A stretch of 6,668 bases of DNA from SOIA01 sp050116035 (GTDB lineage: Bacteria; Acidobacteriota; Aminicenantia; Aminicenantales; Aminicenantaceae). The position numbers were made by a program, and so were the translations under genes. The stretch covers positions 1-6,668 of the forward strand of contig JASFPJ010000185.1 in NCBI GenBank assembly GCA_050116035.1. The letters run 5' to 3'. The first letter of the stretch is position 1, and each line of letters starts with the position of its first letter. The notes below the pieces were generated by a model. It did no database searches and was not told the DNA's origin. It saw only the letters and a list, made by a program, of their open reading frames with translations. Shown in pieces: positions 1 to 6,068 of this stretch.

Positions 1-1518
1 ATTGTCAAAGAGGTGGCCAAGTACAGCATGGGGATGGGAATCAAGGGAGGTTTTCGTCCTGAGACATTCCACTGGAAATGGGACCAGAAAAAAAACCAGG
101 ATTCCGTTTGGGTCGGTGATGTCAATGCTGGTCTGCAAGTTTCGTTCAGAGCAGAGAATTATTCACGGCCCCTGAACACAAATTTTTATCTCTCCAAGCC
201 TCTGAATTTGCCTCATTCCTGGCATAACAGCGGCAAAGGCGGATGCAGGATCGAGGAATCCGGAGAAGACACTGTTCTCATCACTTCCTACAGCGGACCA
301 CGGACAATCAAAGCCAATGAAACACTTCACTTTAATTTCAACCTGCTTCTCACTCCGTTTAAAACAATCGATACACAGAGCCACTGGAAAAACCGCTTTT
401 TTCACGCTTATAAGCCCATAGATGAGATAGCCAGAACTGGCGCGAACACCATCAATAACCATCATGCCAATGAAGTGAATCCTTATATCAATTATCCGTT
501 CATCCATACCAGACAGATGAAAGAGTATATCGATGAAGCCCATGCCAAAGGGATTAAGGTCAAGATCTATAACACGATTCGGGAGCTGTCGAACCGTGCG
601 AATGAGATTTTTGCTCTCCGGAGCCTGGGTGAAGAAATATTTTCGCCAGGTCCGGGAGGAGGATATTCCTGGCTCCAGGAACATCTCGGGTCAAACTATA
701 TTGCTGCGTGGTTTGTTCCCCGGCTCAAAGATGCGGCTGTGATCAACAGTGGAATGTCCCGCTGGCACAATTATTATCTTGAGGGCCTGAACTGGCTGGT
801 CAGGAATATCGGGATAGATGGACTTTACATCGACGACGTTGCCTATGACAGGACAACGATGAAGAGAGTCAGGAAAATTTTGGACCGCGGCCGAAAAGGG
901 GCTCTTATCGATTTGCACTCGGCGAACCAGTTTAATCCAAGGGATGGTTTCGCGAACAGCGCTAACCTTTACCTCGAACATTTCCCCTACATTAACCGAC
1001 TCTGGTTTGGCGAGTACTTCGATTACGGTTCTTCCCCAGATTTTTGGCTTATCGAACTATCAGGCATCCCGTTTGGGATCATGGGTGAGATGCTTCAGGA
1101 TGGAGGGAATCCCTGGCGAGGCATGATATACGGCATGACCTCCCGTCTTCCCTGGGCCGGTGATCCCAGAGCGCTGTGGAAAGTCTGGGATGATTTCGGG
1201 ATACAGAATTCTCGAATGGTCGGATACTGGTCCCCATCATGTCCGGTCAAAACGGACAATCCGGACGTCCTGGCTACGGCTTATGTCAGAAAAGACTGCG
1301 TCCTGATCTCGATCGCCAGCTGGGCCGAGGATAGTGTTCTCTGTAATCTTAATATTGATTGGCTAGGATTGGGAATGGATCCAGAAAATATGGAGCTTCG
1401 GGCTCCGTTCATAAAAGATTTTCAAGGGACAACCACATTCAAGCCATCGGATAGTATACCTATTGACTCGGGTAAAGGCTGGCTTCTGATTCTCAGAGAG
1501 AAAGAAGTTCATCAATAA
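1..1518 (+). CDS. Glycoside hydrolase-like protein, DUF6067/GH123-N type, 5' partial
   Basis: The reading frame is open to the first base of the window. The GTG at 13 is therefore probably an internal codon and the N-terminus is missing; residue numbers here count from that GTG. The visible part starts with a beta-rich segment (about 1-125, with KWDQKKNQDSVWVGDVNAGLQ and RPLNTNFYL) typical of DUF6067/GH123-like proteins. A probable TIM-barrel part follows (about 130-400) with GIDGLYIDDVAYDR at 268-280, LHSANQF at 301-307, WFGEYFDY at 331-338 and GIPFGIMGEMLQDGGNPWRG at 351-370. Asp274/Asp275 sit where many barrel hydrolases carry a catalytic or substrate-binding acid, and Glu334 is another candidate; these roles are inferred. 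The C-terminal 100 residues look like a beta-sandwich. The likely role is hydrolysis of a complex glycan, with unknown substrate. Localisation cannot be judged without the N-terminus. Family assignment is from remembered motifs. Confidence 0.82.
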   Translation: MVKEVAKYSMGMGIKGGFRPETFHWKWDQKKNQDSVWVGDVNAGLQVSFRAENYSRPLNTNFYLSKPLNLPHSWHNSGKGGCRIEESGEDTVLITSYSGPRTIKANETLHFNFNLLLTPFKTIDTQSHWKNRFFHAYKPIDEIARTGANTINNHHANEVNPYINYPFIHTRQMKEYIDEAHAKGIKVKIYNTIRELSNRANEIFALRSLGEEIFSPGPGGGYSWLQEHLGSNYIAAWFVPRLKDAAVINSGMSRWHNYYLEGLNWLVRNIGIDGLYIDDVAYDRTTMKRVRKILDRGRKGALIDLHSANQFNPRDGFANSANLYLEHFPYINRLWFGEYFDYGSSPDFWLIELSGIPFGIMGEMLQDGGNPWRGMIYGMTSRLPWAGDPRALWKVWDDFGIQNSRMVGYWSPSCPVKTDNPDVLATAYVRKDCVLISIASWAEDSVLCNLNIDWLGLGMDPENMELRAPFIKDFQGTTTFKPSDSIPIDSGKGWLLILREKEVHQ

Positions 1519-1549
1519 TCTGGGAAACAATCTGTCTACTCCTTCACTC

Positions 1550-1578
1550 TTGACCTCTATTTTTTCCGATGATATAAG
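1550..1578 (+). promoter_or_regulatory. Sigma70-type promoter upstream of the lipase gene
   Basis: TTGACC (1550-1555) and TATAAG (1573-1578) are separated by exactly 17 bases, a near-consensus housekeeping promoter. Transcription would start near 1585, leaving a leader of about 110 bases before the lipase ATG at 1696. It lies just after the glycoside hydrolase stop, so the lipase and the acyltransferase downstream could form a unit separate from the hydrolase. No strong terminator is visible between 1518 and this promoter. Confidence 0.6.
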
Positions 1579-1597
1579 CTATAAACAGGGATTTAAT

Positions 1598-1648
1598 AAA
1601 AAAAAAAGGGAGATAAATCGCTCAATTAAAAAGCTAATTTAATTTTTT
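1598..1648 (+). other. A-tract, orphan Shine-Dalgarno-like site and A/T hairpin in the lipase leader
   Basis: Ten A residues (1598-1607) run into GGGAG, giving an AGGGAG site at 1607-1612 with no usual start codon at a workable distance. Next comes an inverted repeat, AATTAAA (1624-1630) and TTTAATT (1638-1644) around a 7-base loop, followed by a T run to 1648. It looks like a weak rho-independent terminator or attenuator, but the stem is entirely A/T and would be unstable. A leader element between the promoter at 1550 and the gene at 1696 is the other reading. Its function is uncertain. Confidence 0.3.
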
Positions 1649-1695
1649 ATGATGTCAGCCGATTTTATGAATGATTCAGGGGAATTGATTTTCTG

Positions 1696-2475
1696 ATGAG
1701 AAGAATCGGACACCTCGCACTTAAAGAAACCGCAAAGACTGCATTCCTGATTATTTTTTCCTTACTGTTCGTTTCCACACAGGGTTTTGAACATGCCCAA
1801 CAGAACTCCGGCATTGATAGGGGTGATTATGTGATTTTGCTTCACGGCCTAACCCGGTCAAACCGTTCGATGAAGAAGATCGAGGAATTTCTTTCAGAAT
1901 ACGGCTACAAGGTTATTAACGTTGATTATCCTTCCACAGAGCATCCGATAGAATACCTGGCAAATAATGTACTCAGCGACGTCATCGCCCGCTTCAACAC
2001 AAGATCAGGGTCAAAAATCAACTTTATCACACATTCTTTAGGGGGAATAATCGTCCGCTATTATCTAAAACACCATAAACTCACTAACCTTGGACGCGTT
2101 GTCATGCTCAGCCCCCCTAATAAAGGAAGTGAATTGGTTGATAATCTCAAAGAAAGCTATTTTTTTAAAAAACGCCATGGGCCAGCCGGTCAACAGCTTG
2201 GAACAGATAAAGAAAGTTTACCTCTTAACCTGGGTCCGGTTGATTTTGACTTGGGAGTCATCACCGGCAATATCAGTTTCAACCTTATTTCCTCTATGAT
2301 TCTTCCGGGCCCTGATGATGGTGTCGTATCTGTAGAGAGTGCAAAGGTAGAAGGCATGACTGATTTTATCGTGATGCCGAACAGCCACACGTTTATCATG
2401 AAGAACAAAAACGTGATCAAACAGATAATCCATTTTCTCGAGAATGGAGAGTTTGATCATTCAAAATCCAGATAA
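1696..2475 (+). CDS. Lipase-like alpha/beta hydrolase with N-terminal signal or anchor
   Basis: A 259-residue alpha/beta hydrolase of the lipase/PGAP1-like type. Residues 1-30 have a basic start (MRR), a hydrophobic stretch at about 16-27 and then polar sequence, consistent with export or an N-terminal anchor. VILLHGLTRS (46-55) holds the HG oxyanion motif. THSLGG (112-117) is the nucleophile elbow, with Ser114 as catalytic serine and Thr in place of the first Gly of GxSxG. DDGVVSV (207-213) gives a likely catalytic Asp208, and NSHTF (229-233) gives His231. The triad is therefore complete and the length is normal for a single-domain enzyme. The likely activity is ester hydrolysis on lipids or acyl groups in the periplasm or at the membrane; the substrate cannot be read from sequence. 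An AGGGGA site at 1678-1683 lies 12 bases before the ATG, a little far. The next gene encodes an acyltransferase, which suggests a lipid context. Confidence 0.85.
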   Translation: MRRIGHLALKETAKTAFLIIFSLLFVSTQGFEHAQQNSGIDRGDYVILLHGLTRSNRSMKKIEEFLSEYGYKVINVDYPSTEHPIEYLANNVLSDVIARFNTRSGSKINFITHSLGGIIVRYYLKHHKLTNLGRVVMLSPPNKGSELVDNLKESYFFKKRHGPAGQQLGTDKESLPLNLGPVDFDLGVITGNISFNLISSMILPGPDDGVVSVESAKVEGMTDFIVMPNSHTFIMKNKNVIKQIIHFLENGEFDHSKSR

Positions 2476-2477
2476 AT

Positions 2478-2584
2478 ATGAATAGATTGAATGAACGCGA
2501 TGACTGTGCGCAGGGATTTCTTTTATGAGTAAAGGTCAAAGTTCAACCCAGAAGACAATTAAGGTGTCAGGAAAAACATCATGA
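2478..2584 (+). other. Two short overlapping ORFs bridging lipase and acyltransferase genes
   Basis: Two tiny frames fill the 105-base gap. The first (2478-2528, 16 codons plus stop) starts two bases after the lipase stop. Its TGA overlaps the ATG of the second as ATGA at 2525-2528. The second (2525-2584, 19 codons plus stop, peptide MSKGQSSTQKTIKVSGKTS) has an AGGGA site at 2512-2516, eight bases before its ATG. Its TGA overlaps the acyltransferase ATG as ATGA at 2581-2584. This could be a translational relay or leader peptide, or a chance arrangement. No promoter is evident in the gap, which favours read-through from the lipase gene. Neither peptide is recognisable. Confidence 0.25.
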
Positions 2585-4005
2585 CAGATACGGTTATCCT
2601 TCCTTTATGGCTGGTCATTCTCGGTTGTGTTCTCATTGTTTGGGCTCTGCTGAATCATCTTTTGCTGCCCAGTGTGAGATGGTACTTCCGCAGACGTTTG
2701 AATATCGTCATCAAAGAGGTGAACAGAAAGCTTGATATCCAGCTTCCTGCATTTAAACTGACGAAACGGAAAGTTCTTATTGACCGTCTAACATACGATT
2801 CCCAGGTCCTGGAGGCTGTCGACAAGTTCTGCAAGGAGAACGATGTTCCTAAGGAAGTGATCATGGAAAAGGTAGAACGCTACGCGAGAGAGATCATCCC
2901 CTCCTTCAATGCATATACCTACTTCCGGATTGGCAGCTGGATGAGCAGATTCATTTCAAGACTCCTCTACCGTGTGAGGATAGGCTTTGCCGATGAAGAA
3001 GGATTGGAAAAGGTCGCTCGTCAATCAAGTGTGGTGTTCATCATGAATCACCGCAGTAACATGGATTACATTCTGCTGGCTTATCTGGTCATTAACAGAG
3101 TCGCCTTGAGTTTTGCAATAGGAGAATGGGCAAGGTTCTGGCCAGTGCAGCAACTGGCTTGCGCATTGGGAGCTTTTTGTGTCAGAAGAGGGTCGAAAAA
3201 TCATCTCTATCGCTGTGTATTGATGCGCTATGTGCAGATGGCCACAGAAGCTGGTGTTGTTCAGGCAGTCTATCCAGAAGGAAAACTCACTAAGGACGGC
3301 AAATTATGCCCACCCCGGATTGGACTGTTGGATTACATGCTGCGTTCTTTCGATCCCAGCACAGAGCGTGATGTTATCTTTATTCCTGTCGGTGTCAACT
3401 ACGATCGAGTCCTGGAGGACCGGACATTATTATTGGGCCTCGACCCTAAAGCCAAAATGAAATCTGGTCTGGGTGCTGTGAAGACATCATTATCATTCAT
3501 CATGCATAATCTCTGGCTTATGCTCCGTGGGCGCTGGCACCGGTTTGGTTATGCCATCGTGAACTTCGGCACTCCCCTCTCTCTCAAAGAATATGTTAAG
3601 ATGCATAAAGTAAATTTTCCCAAAATGAGAAAAGAGGAGCGGATCAAGAAAGTTCAGGCACTCGCTGAAGAGTTAATGGACAAAGTCAGTGCAGTCATCC
3701 CTGTTGCGCCTGTTCCCTTGATCGCTTCTGTGTTTGTGGAAAATCCAGAAAAGAGTTTTTCGGATTTAGAGATCAAAGCTCGCGTCCAGAGTCTGATCGA
3801 CAAACTTGAAAAACGCGGAGCCCGTGTTTACATTCCCCGAAGTGACAGAGATTACACTATCGAAGTCGGGCTGCGCATGCTGACTTTGAGACATATCGTA
3901 CTTGAAAATGACCATGTTTATTATGCTGCCCCGGATGAGATGGATGTGCTCGAGTATTACGCAAACTCAATCTCCCATTTTATCAAGCCTAAAAGCCAGA
4001 AGTGA
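2581..4005 (+). CDS. PlsB-type glycerolipid acyltransferase (short form)
   Basis: A 474-residue membrane-associated acyltransferase of the PlsB/LPLAT superfamily, which transfers a fatty acyl group to glycerol-3-phosphate or a related acceptor in phospholipid synthesis. A hydrophobic segment (about 5-28) is followed by basic residues, so it is probably anchored with the catalytic part in the cytoplasm. The acyltransferase blocks are in order: NHRSNMD (156-162, the HX4D catalytic pair His157/Asp162), GAFCVRRG (197-204), YPEGKLTKDGKL (231-242) and IPVGVNYDRVLED (268-280). The C-terminal YYANSISHF (459-467) resembles the PlsB C-terminal region. E. coli PlsB is about 807 residues, so this is a short form without most of the N-terminal domain. 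The third block lacks the usual GxRSR-like arginine. An AGGA site at 2569-2572 lies eight bases before the ATG, and an in-frame stop at 2560 rules out an earlier start. The acceptor is not determined; lysophosphatidate is the alternative. Confidence 0.85.
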   Translation: MTDTVILPLWLVILGCVLIVWALLNHLLLPSVRWYFRRRLNIVIKEVNRKLDIQLPAFKLTKRKVLIDRLTYDSQVLEAVDKFCKENDVPKEVIMEKVERYAREIIPSFNAYTYFRIGSWMSRFISRLLYRVRIGFADEEGLEKVARQSSVVFIMNHRSNMDYILLAYLVINRVALSFAIGEWARFWPVQQLACALGAFCVRRGSKNHLYRCVLMRYVQMATEAGVVQAVYPEGKLTKDGKLCPPRIGLLDYMLRSFDPSTERDVIFIPVGVNYDRVLEDRTLLLGLDPKAKMKSGLGAVKTSLSFIMHNLWLMLRGRWHRFGYAIVNFGTPLSLKEYVKMHKVNFPKMRKEERIKKVQALAEELMDKVSAVIPVAPVPLIASVFVENPEKSFSDLEIKARVQSLIDKLEKRGARVYIPRSDRDYTIEVGLRMLTLRHIVLENDHVYYAAPDEMDVLEYYANSISHFIKPKSQK

Positions 4006-4028
4006 ACATAGAAATCCTGTAGTTTCAT

Positions 4029-4058
4029 TCCGAATTGAGTCGGATTTCATCCTTTTTT
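4029..4058 (+). terminator. Possible weak terminator after the acyltransferase gene
   Basis: TCCGA (4029-4033) and TCGGA (4040-4044) form a 5-bp stem with a 6-base loop. A run of six T residues follows at 4053-4058, after an 8-base gap. It sits 24 bases past the acyltransferase stop in a convergent gap, where a terminator is expected. The short stem and the separated T run make it weak. The remainder of 4006-4103 shows nothing else. Confidence 0.3.
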
Positions 4059-4103
4059 ATAGACGAACTCATCACACGAACAGGTTTGTTGAGGTATTCC
4101 AGT

Positions 4104-4550
4104 TCAGATGAATATTAGAACGAGAGTCAGAATCCAATTCAGGAGGAAGAGGACAGCCAAGGGCATTATGCCTTTATGCAGAAGCCTGATATGCCGAGAG
4201 AGAGGCTTCCTCCATTTTGGAATCGAAAGATAACTCAGGTTAAAGACAAACTGTAGAAATATGTAAATGAGAGTCAACAAGCCCAGGCGGTGATGAGAAA
4301 AGCTCACGGCTAGGTGTCCGTGCGCAGCGGCGACTATCGAACGAGTGAGACCGCAACCCGGGCACGGCAGTCCAGTGGTGGCGCGGAAGATACAGATATT
4401 GGGGAATGTGATACTTCCAACCTGGAGAGAAGGAGCTTCTGGAGTGGAAGGCGTAAAGATTATTGCGCCTCCAAGAATGACAGAGCAGAATATAAGGACA
4501 ATCAAGTAAGGGATTAATTCACCCTTTGGTTTTGAAGTGACTGGCTTCAT
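4104..4550 (-). CDS. DUF2752 family membrane protein
   Basis: A 148-residue protein with the DUF2752 signature. CIFRATTGLPCPGCGLTRS spans 53-71, with Cys53, Cys63 and Cys66; the CPGC pair looks like a metal or redox site but has no function I can cite. Three hydrophobic segments (about 13-33, 88-108 and 127-148) indicate an inner-membrane protein, and the cysteine motif lies in the loop between the first two. The length is normal for the family. The ATG at 4550 is the only sensible start, because an in-frame stop occurs at 4563-4565 just upstream. No Shine-Dalgarno sequence precedes it. It follows the small membrane protein gene by 32 bases on the same strand, so the two are probably cotranscribed and perhaps translationally coupled. 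Its function is unknown. Confidence 0.85.
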   Translation of the reverse strand: MKPVTSKPKGELIPYLIVLIFCSVILGGAIIFTPSTPEAPSLQVGSITFPNICIFRATTGLPCPGCGLTRSIVAAAHGHLAVSFSHHRLGLLTLIYIFLQFVFNLSYLSIPKWRKPLSRHIRLLHKGIMPLAVLFLLNWILTLVLIFI

Positions 4551-4553
4551 TGG

Positions 4554-4569
4554 CCAGTGGATTTACTGG
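4554..4569 (-). repeat. Hairpin immediately before the DUF2752 start codon
   Basis: CCAGT (4554-4558) and ACTGG (4565-4569) can pair around a 6-base loop. In the minus-strand mRNA the hairpin ends three bases before the DUF2752 ATG and occupies the place of a ribosome binding site. Upstream translation from the gene ending at 4583 could open it. The stem is only 5 bp, so the effect may be small. Confidence 0.35.
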
Positions 4570-4582
4570 TACGGAGTTAATC

Positions 4583-5014
4583 TCAGTGGAAGGCGGCCTT
4601 TACCTCCGGCTTCGTCAACACTATCAAACACCAGATTCCGATGGGCAGCCCAATGATACAACAGGGACTGATACAGGGAATCATAGCCAGGATGCTCGCA
4701 GCGATGCATAATCCATACTGGCTAAGCTCTTTCATCTTCAAGGCTGCGTAGATGATGAGGGCAGCGACCAGGATGCCGATAAAAGAGCTGGCAATACCTG
4801 CGGCTCCTTCATAGAGTTCTGTATACCGCTCGTCGAATTCATCAAACCTGTCTGCCATGAGTGAGCTAATACTCGTCCCGAGGAAGCTCATGAACAGACC
4901 GATTATGCTAAAGACTCCACCGATGATTCCTGTAACAAGAAGTCCGATGGACGGGCCGGATACCTGTGTGGCGGGATCTACGACGACCCGCACAGGTTTT
5001 TGTTCATCAGTCAT
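4583..5014 (-). CDS. Small four-helix membrane protein of unknown function
   Basis: A 143-residue protein with a polar N-terminus (1-20) and four probable membrane segments (about 21-48, 71-92, 99-114 and 117-133). The loop at 54-69 is acidic and charged (ADRFDEFDERYTELYE). The end, PIGIWCLIVLTKPEVKAAF, is a recurrent tail in small membrane proteins of planctomycetes and related bacteria, often labelled DUF4190-like; I recognise the pattern but not a function. Cys114, Cys118 and Cys119 lie around the last helix pair. Start choice is firm because a strong AGGAGGG site lies just upstream. The DUF2752 gene follows 32 bases downstream on the same strand. A near-consensus promoter precedes the gene. 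Confidence 0.8.
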   Translation of the reverse strand: MTDEQKPVRVVVDPATQVSGPSIGLLVTGIIGGVFSIIGLFMSFLGTSISSLMADRFDEFDERYTELYEGAAGIASSFIGILVAALIIYAALKMKELSQYGLCIAASILAMIPCISPCCIIGLPIGIWCLIVLTKPEVKAAFH

Positions 5015-5018
5015 TTTT

Positions 5019-5025
5019 CCCTCCT
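5019..5025 (-). promoter_or_regulatory. Strong ribosome binding site of the small membrane protein gene
   Basis: Read on the minus strand, this is AGGAGGG, four bases before the ATG at 5014. It is the best Shine-Dalgarno match in the window and fixes the start. It contrasts with the absence of any such site before the next gene in the pair. Confidence 0.75.
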
Positions 5026-5035
5026 GTTTGGTTTC

Positions 5036-5074
5036 GGATGCTTCATCCAGAACAGGGACTCCACTGGTTGTTCT
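5036..5074 (-). repeat. Two inverted repeats in the 5' leader of the minus-strand membrane gene pair
   Basis: GGATG (5036-5040) and CATCC (5044-5048) form a tight 5-bp hairpin with a 3-base loop, about 11 bases upstream of the ribosome binding site. Next to it, AGAACA (5049-5054) and TGTTCT (5069-5074) are a perfect 6-bp inverted repeat with a 14-base gap, and its outer arm lies at the expected transcription start near 5073. These may be mRNA structure or a protein-binding site. Short repeats like these also arise by chance. Confidence 0.35.
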
Positions 5075-5079
5075 TGCCG

Positions 5080-5108
5080 ATTCTATTCAATCAAAAATTG
5101 AATGTCAA
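5080..5108 (-). promoter_or_regulatory. Near-consensus sigma70 promoter for the membrane protein pair
   Basis: On the minus strand TTGACA (5108-5103) and TAGAAT (5085-5080) are separated by exactly 17 bases, so the -35 is perfect and the -10 differs by one base from TATAAT. The start site would be near 5073, giving a leader of about 58 bases to the ATG at 5014. This is the strongest minus-strand promoter visible. Confidence 0.75.
5086..5102. repeat. Inverted repeat filling the promoter spacer, operator candidate
   Basis: TTCAAT (5086-5091) and ATTGAA (5097-5102) are a perfect 6-bp inverted repeat with a 5-base centre. Its outer ends coincide exactly with the edges of the 17-base spacer between the -35 and -10 of the minus-strand promoter. 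A dimeric repressor or a MerR-type spacer-binding activator would bind in this position. No regulator gene is present in the window. Confidence 0.4.
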
Positions 5109-5256
5109 TATTTATCGTTTGATGTTTTCAGAAATTTATTTTTAAACGAACGGAGCCTCTCCCAAGATTCATTCATGAAGCGAAGTAAAAAGACTGGCGC
5201 TCCAATAAGTAAGTCCGGACAATCCAATACGCGACGAGAATGATTACAGCTCTTAT
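5109..5256. other. Divergent intergenic segment with no gene seen
   Basis: Between the two divergent promoters I see no convincing gene. An ATG at 5175 opens 22 codons without a ribosome binding site and is not called. An 8-bp palindrome GTCCGGAC lies at 5213-5220, without other support for function. Confidence 0.5.
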
Positions 5257-5286
5257 TTGAAAAATGGAAAGGATTATCTTTATAAT
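5257..5286 (+). promoter_or_regulatory. Sigma70-type promoter for the radical SAM gene
   Basis: TTGAAA (5257-5262) and a perfect TATAAT (5281-5286) are separated by 18 bases. The predicted start near 5293 gives a leader of only about 23 bases. That leader contains the GAGAGGA ribosome site (5301-5307), eight bases before the GTG at 5316. This supports the GTG as the true start. Confidence 0.7.
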
Positions 5287-5315
5287 CAAATAGACGACGT
5301 GAGAGGATCCAACCA

Positions 5316-6068
5316 GTGATTGTCAGAGAAATTCAAGCCAAAAGCATTCTCAATAAATCTAAGGTTTTTGATTACTGCCTGAATCCTTACACTGGATGCC
5401 AGATTAACTGCGCCTACTGCTATGCCCGGCTGTTCATGCGGCGCTATTCAGGCCATAAAGAGCCATGGGGGGAGTTTGTGGATGTTAAAATCAATGCGCC
5501 TGAGCTCTTGCGCAAACAGTTGGGAAGAGCTAAAAGAGGAATTGTCTGGATTTCTTCTGTGTGTGATCCCTATCAACCGCTTGAGGCGAAATATAAGCTT
5601 ACAAGGCAGTGCTTAAGAGAGCTGGCTCACAAGCAGTTCCCCGTGAATATTCAAACAAAATCAAAGCTTGTCCTCCGTGACCTGGACATCTTTCAAGAGT
5701 TTGAAGAAATCGAAGTGGGATCGACCATAACGACGGATGAGGAAAAGGTTTCAAGATTGTTCGAACCCAGGGCATCCAGCATCAGTGACAGGATTCAAAT
5801 GCTCGAAACAATTCGGAAAACAGGGATCAAAACTTTTGCCTTTCTCGGCCCCCTGCTTCCCGGGAATCCGGAGACACTCATCGAACGCCTCTCTGGAAAA
5901 ACAGATAAGGTCTATATTGATAAAATGAACTACCTGAGCACCATAAAGGCTTTTTACTTCCAACAGGGGCTGAAAGAAGCCACAACAAGTGCGTTTTTCC
6001 ACGAATACAGAAAAAAGCTCATTAATGCATTGGAAAAGAGAGGGATGAAATTTGAGGTTCTTTTTTAA
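5316..6068 (+). CDS. Radical SAM protein, SplB (spore photoproduct lyase-like) family
   Basis: A 250-residue member of the SplB-like radical SAM group (COG1533 type). NPYTGCQINCAYCYAR (23-38) carries the cluster ligands Cys28, Cys32 and Cys35 in the CxxxCxxC pattern that binds a 4Fe-4S cluster and S-adenosylmethionine. SSVCDPYQPLE (80-90) is the second hallmark of this group. The N-terminal REIQAKSILNKS segment also fits. The enzyme would be cytoplasmic and generate a 5'-deoxyadenosyl radical. Most members of this broad group have no established substrate, and true spore photoproduct lyase activity should not be assumed. The gene starts with GTG, supported by the promoter and ribosome site just upstream. 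It stands alone on its strand, and its last 47 bases overlap the convergent gene downstream. Confidence 0.88.
   Translation: MIVREIQAKSILNKSKVFDYCLNPYTGCQINCAYCYARLFMRRYSGHKEPWGEFVDVKINAPELLRKQLGRAKRGIVWISSVCDPYQPLEAKYKLTRQCLRELAHKQFPVNIQTKSKLVLRDLDIFQEFEEIEVGSTITTDEEKVSRLFEPRASSISDRIQMLETIRKTGIKTFAFLGPLLPGNPETLIERLSGKTDKVYIDKMNYLSTIKAFYFQQGLKEATTSAFFHEYRKKLINALEKRGMKFEVLF

Noticed and set aside
13..15. GTG as the start of the glycoside hydrolase
   Set aside because: The frame is open to base 1, and the sequence right after the GTG is already inside a conserved domain, so the gene begins upstream of the window.
163..684. Minus-strand open frame of 173 codons
   Set aside because: It lies wholly inside the glycoside hydrolase gene, whose plus-strand frame carries clear family motifs; the translation is not protein-like and has no ribosome site.
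4857..5243. Plus-strand open frame of 128 codons
   Set aside because: It runs antisense across the start, ribosome site and promoter of the minus-strand membrane protein gene; its composition is not protein-like and no promoter precedes it.
5175..5243. 22-codon ORF in the divergent region
   Set aside because: No ribosome site, no recognisable peptide, and the transcript start for the next gene lies downstream of it.
5316..6068. Calling the radical SAM protein a true spore photoproduct lyase
   Set aside because: It shares the cysteine motif and the DPYQPLE motif of the broad SplB-like group, but most members are uncharacterised and nothing here indicates sporulation.
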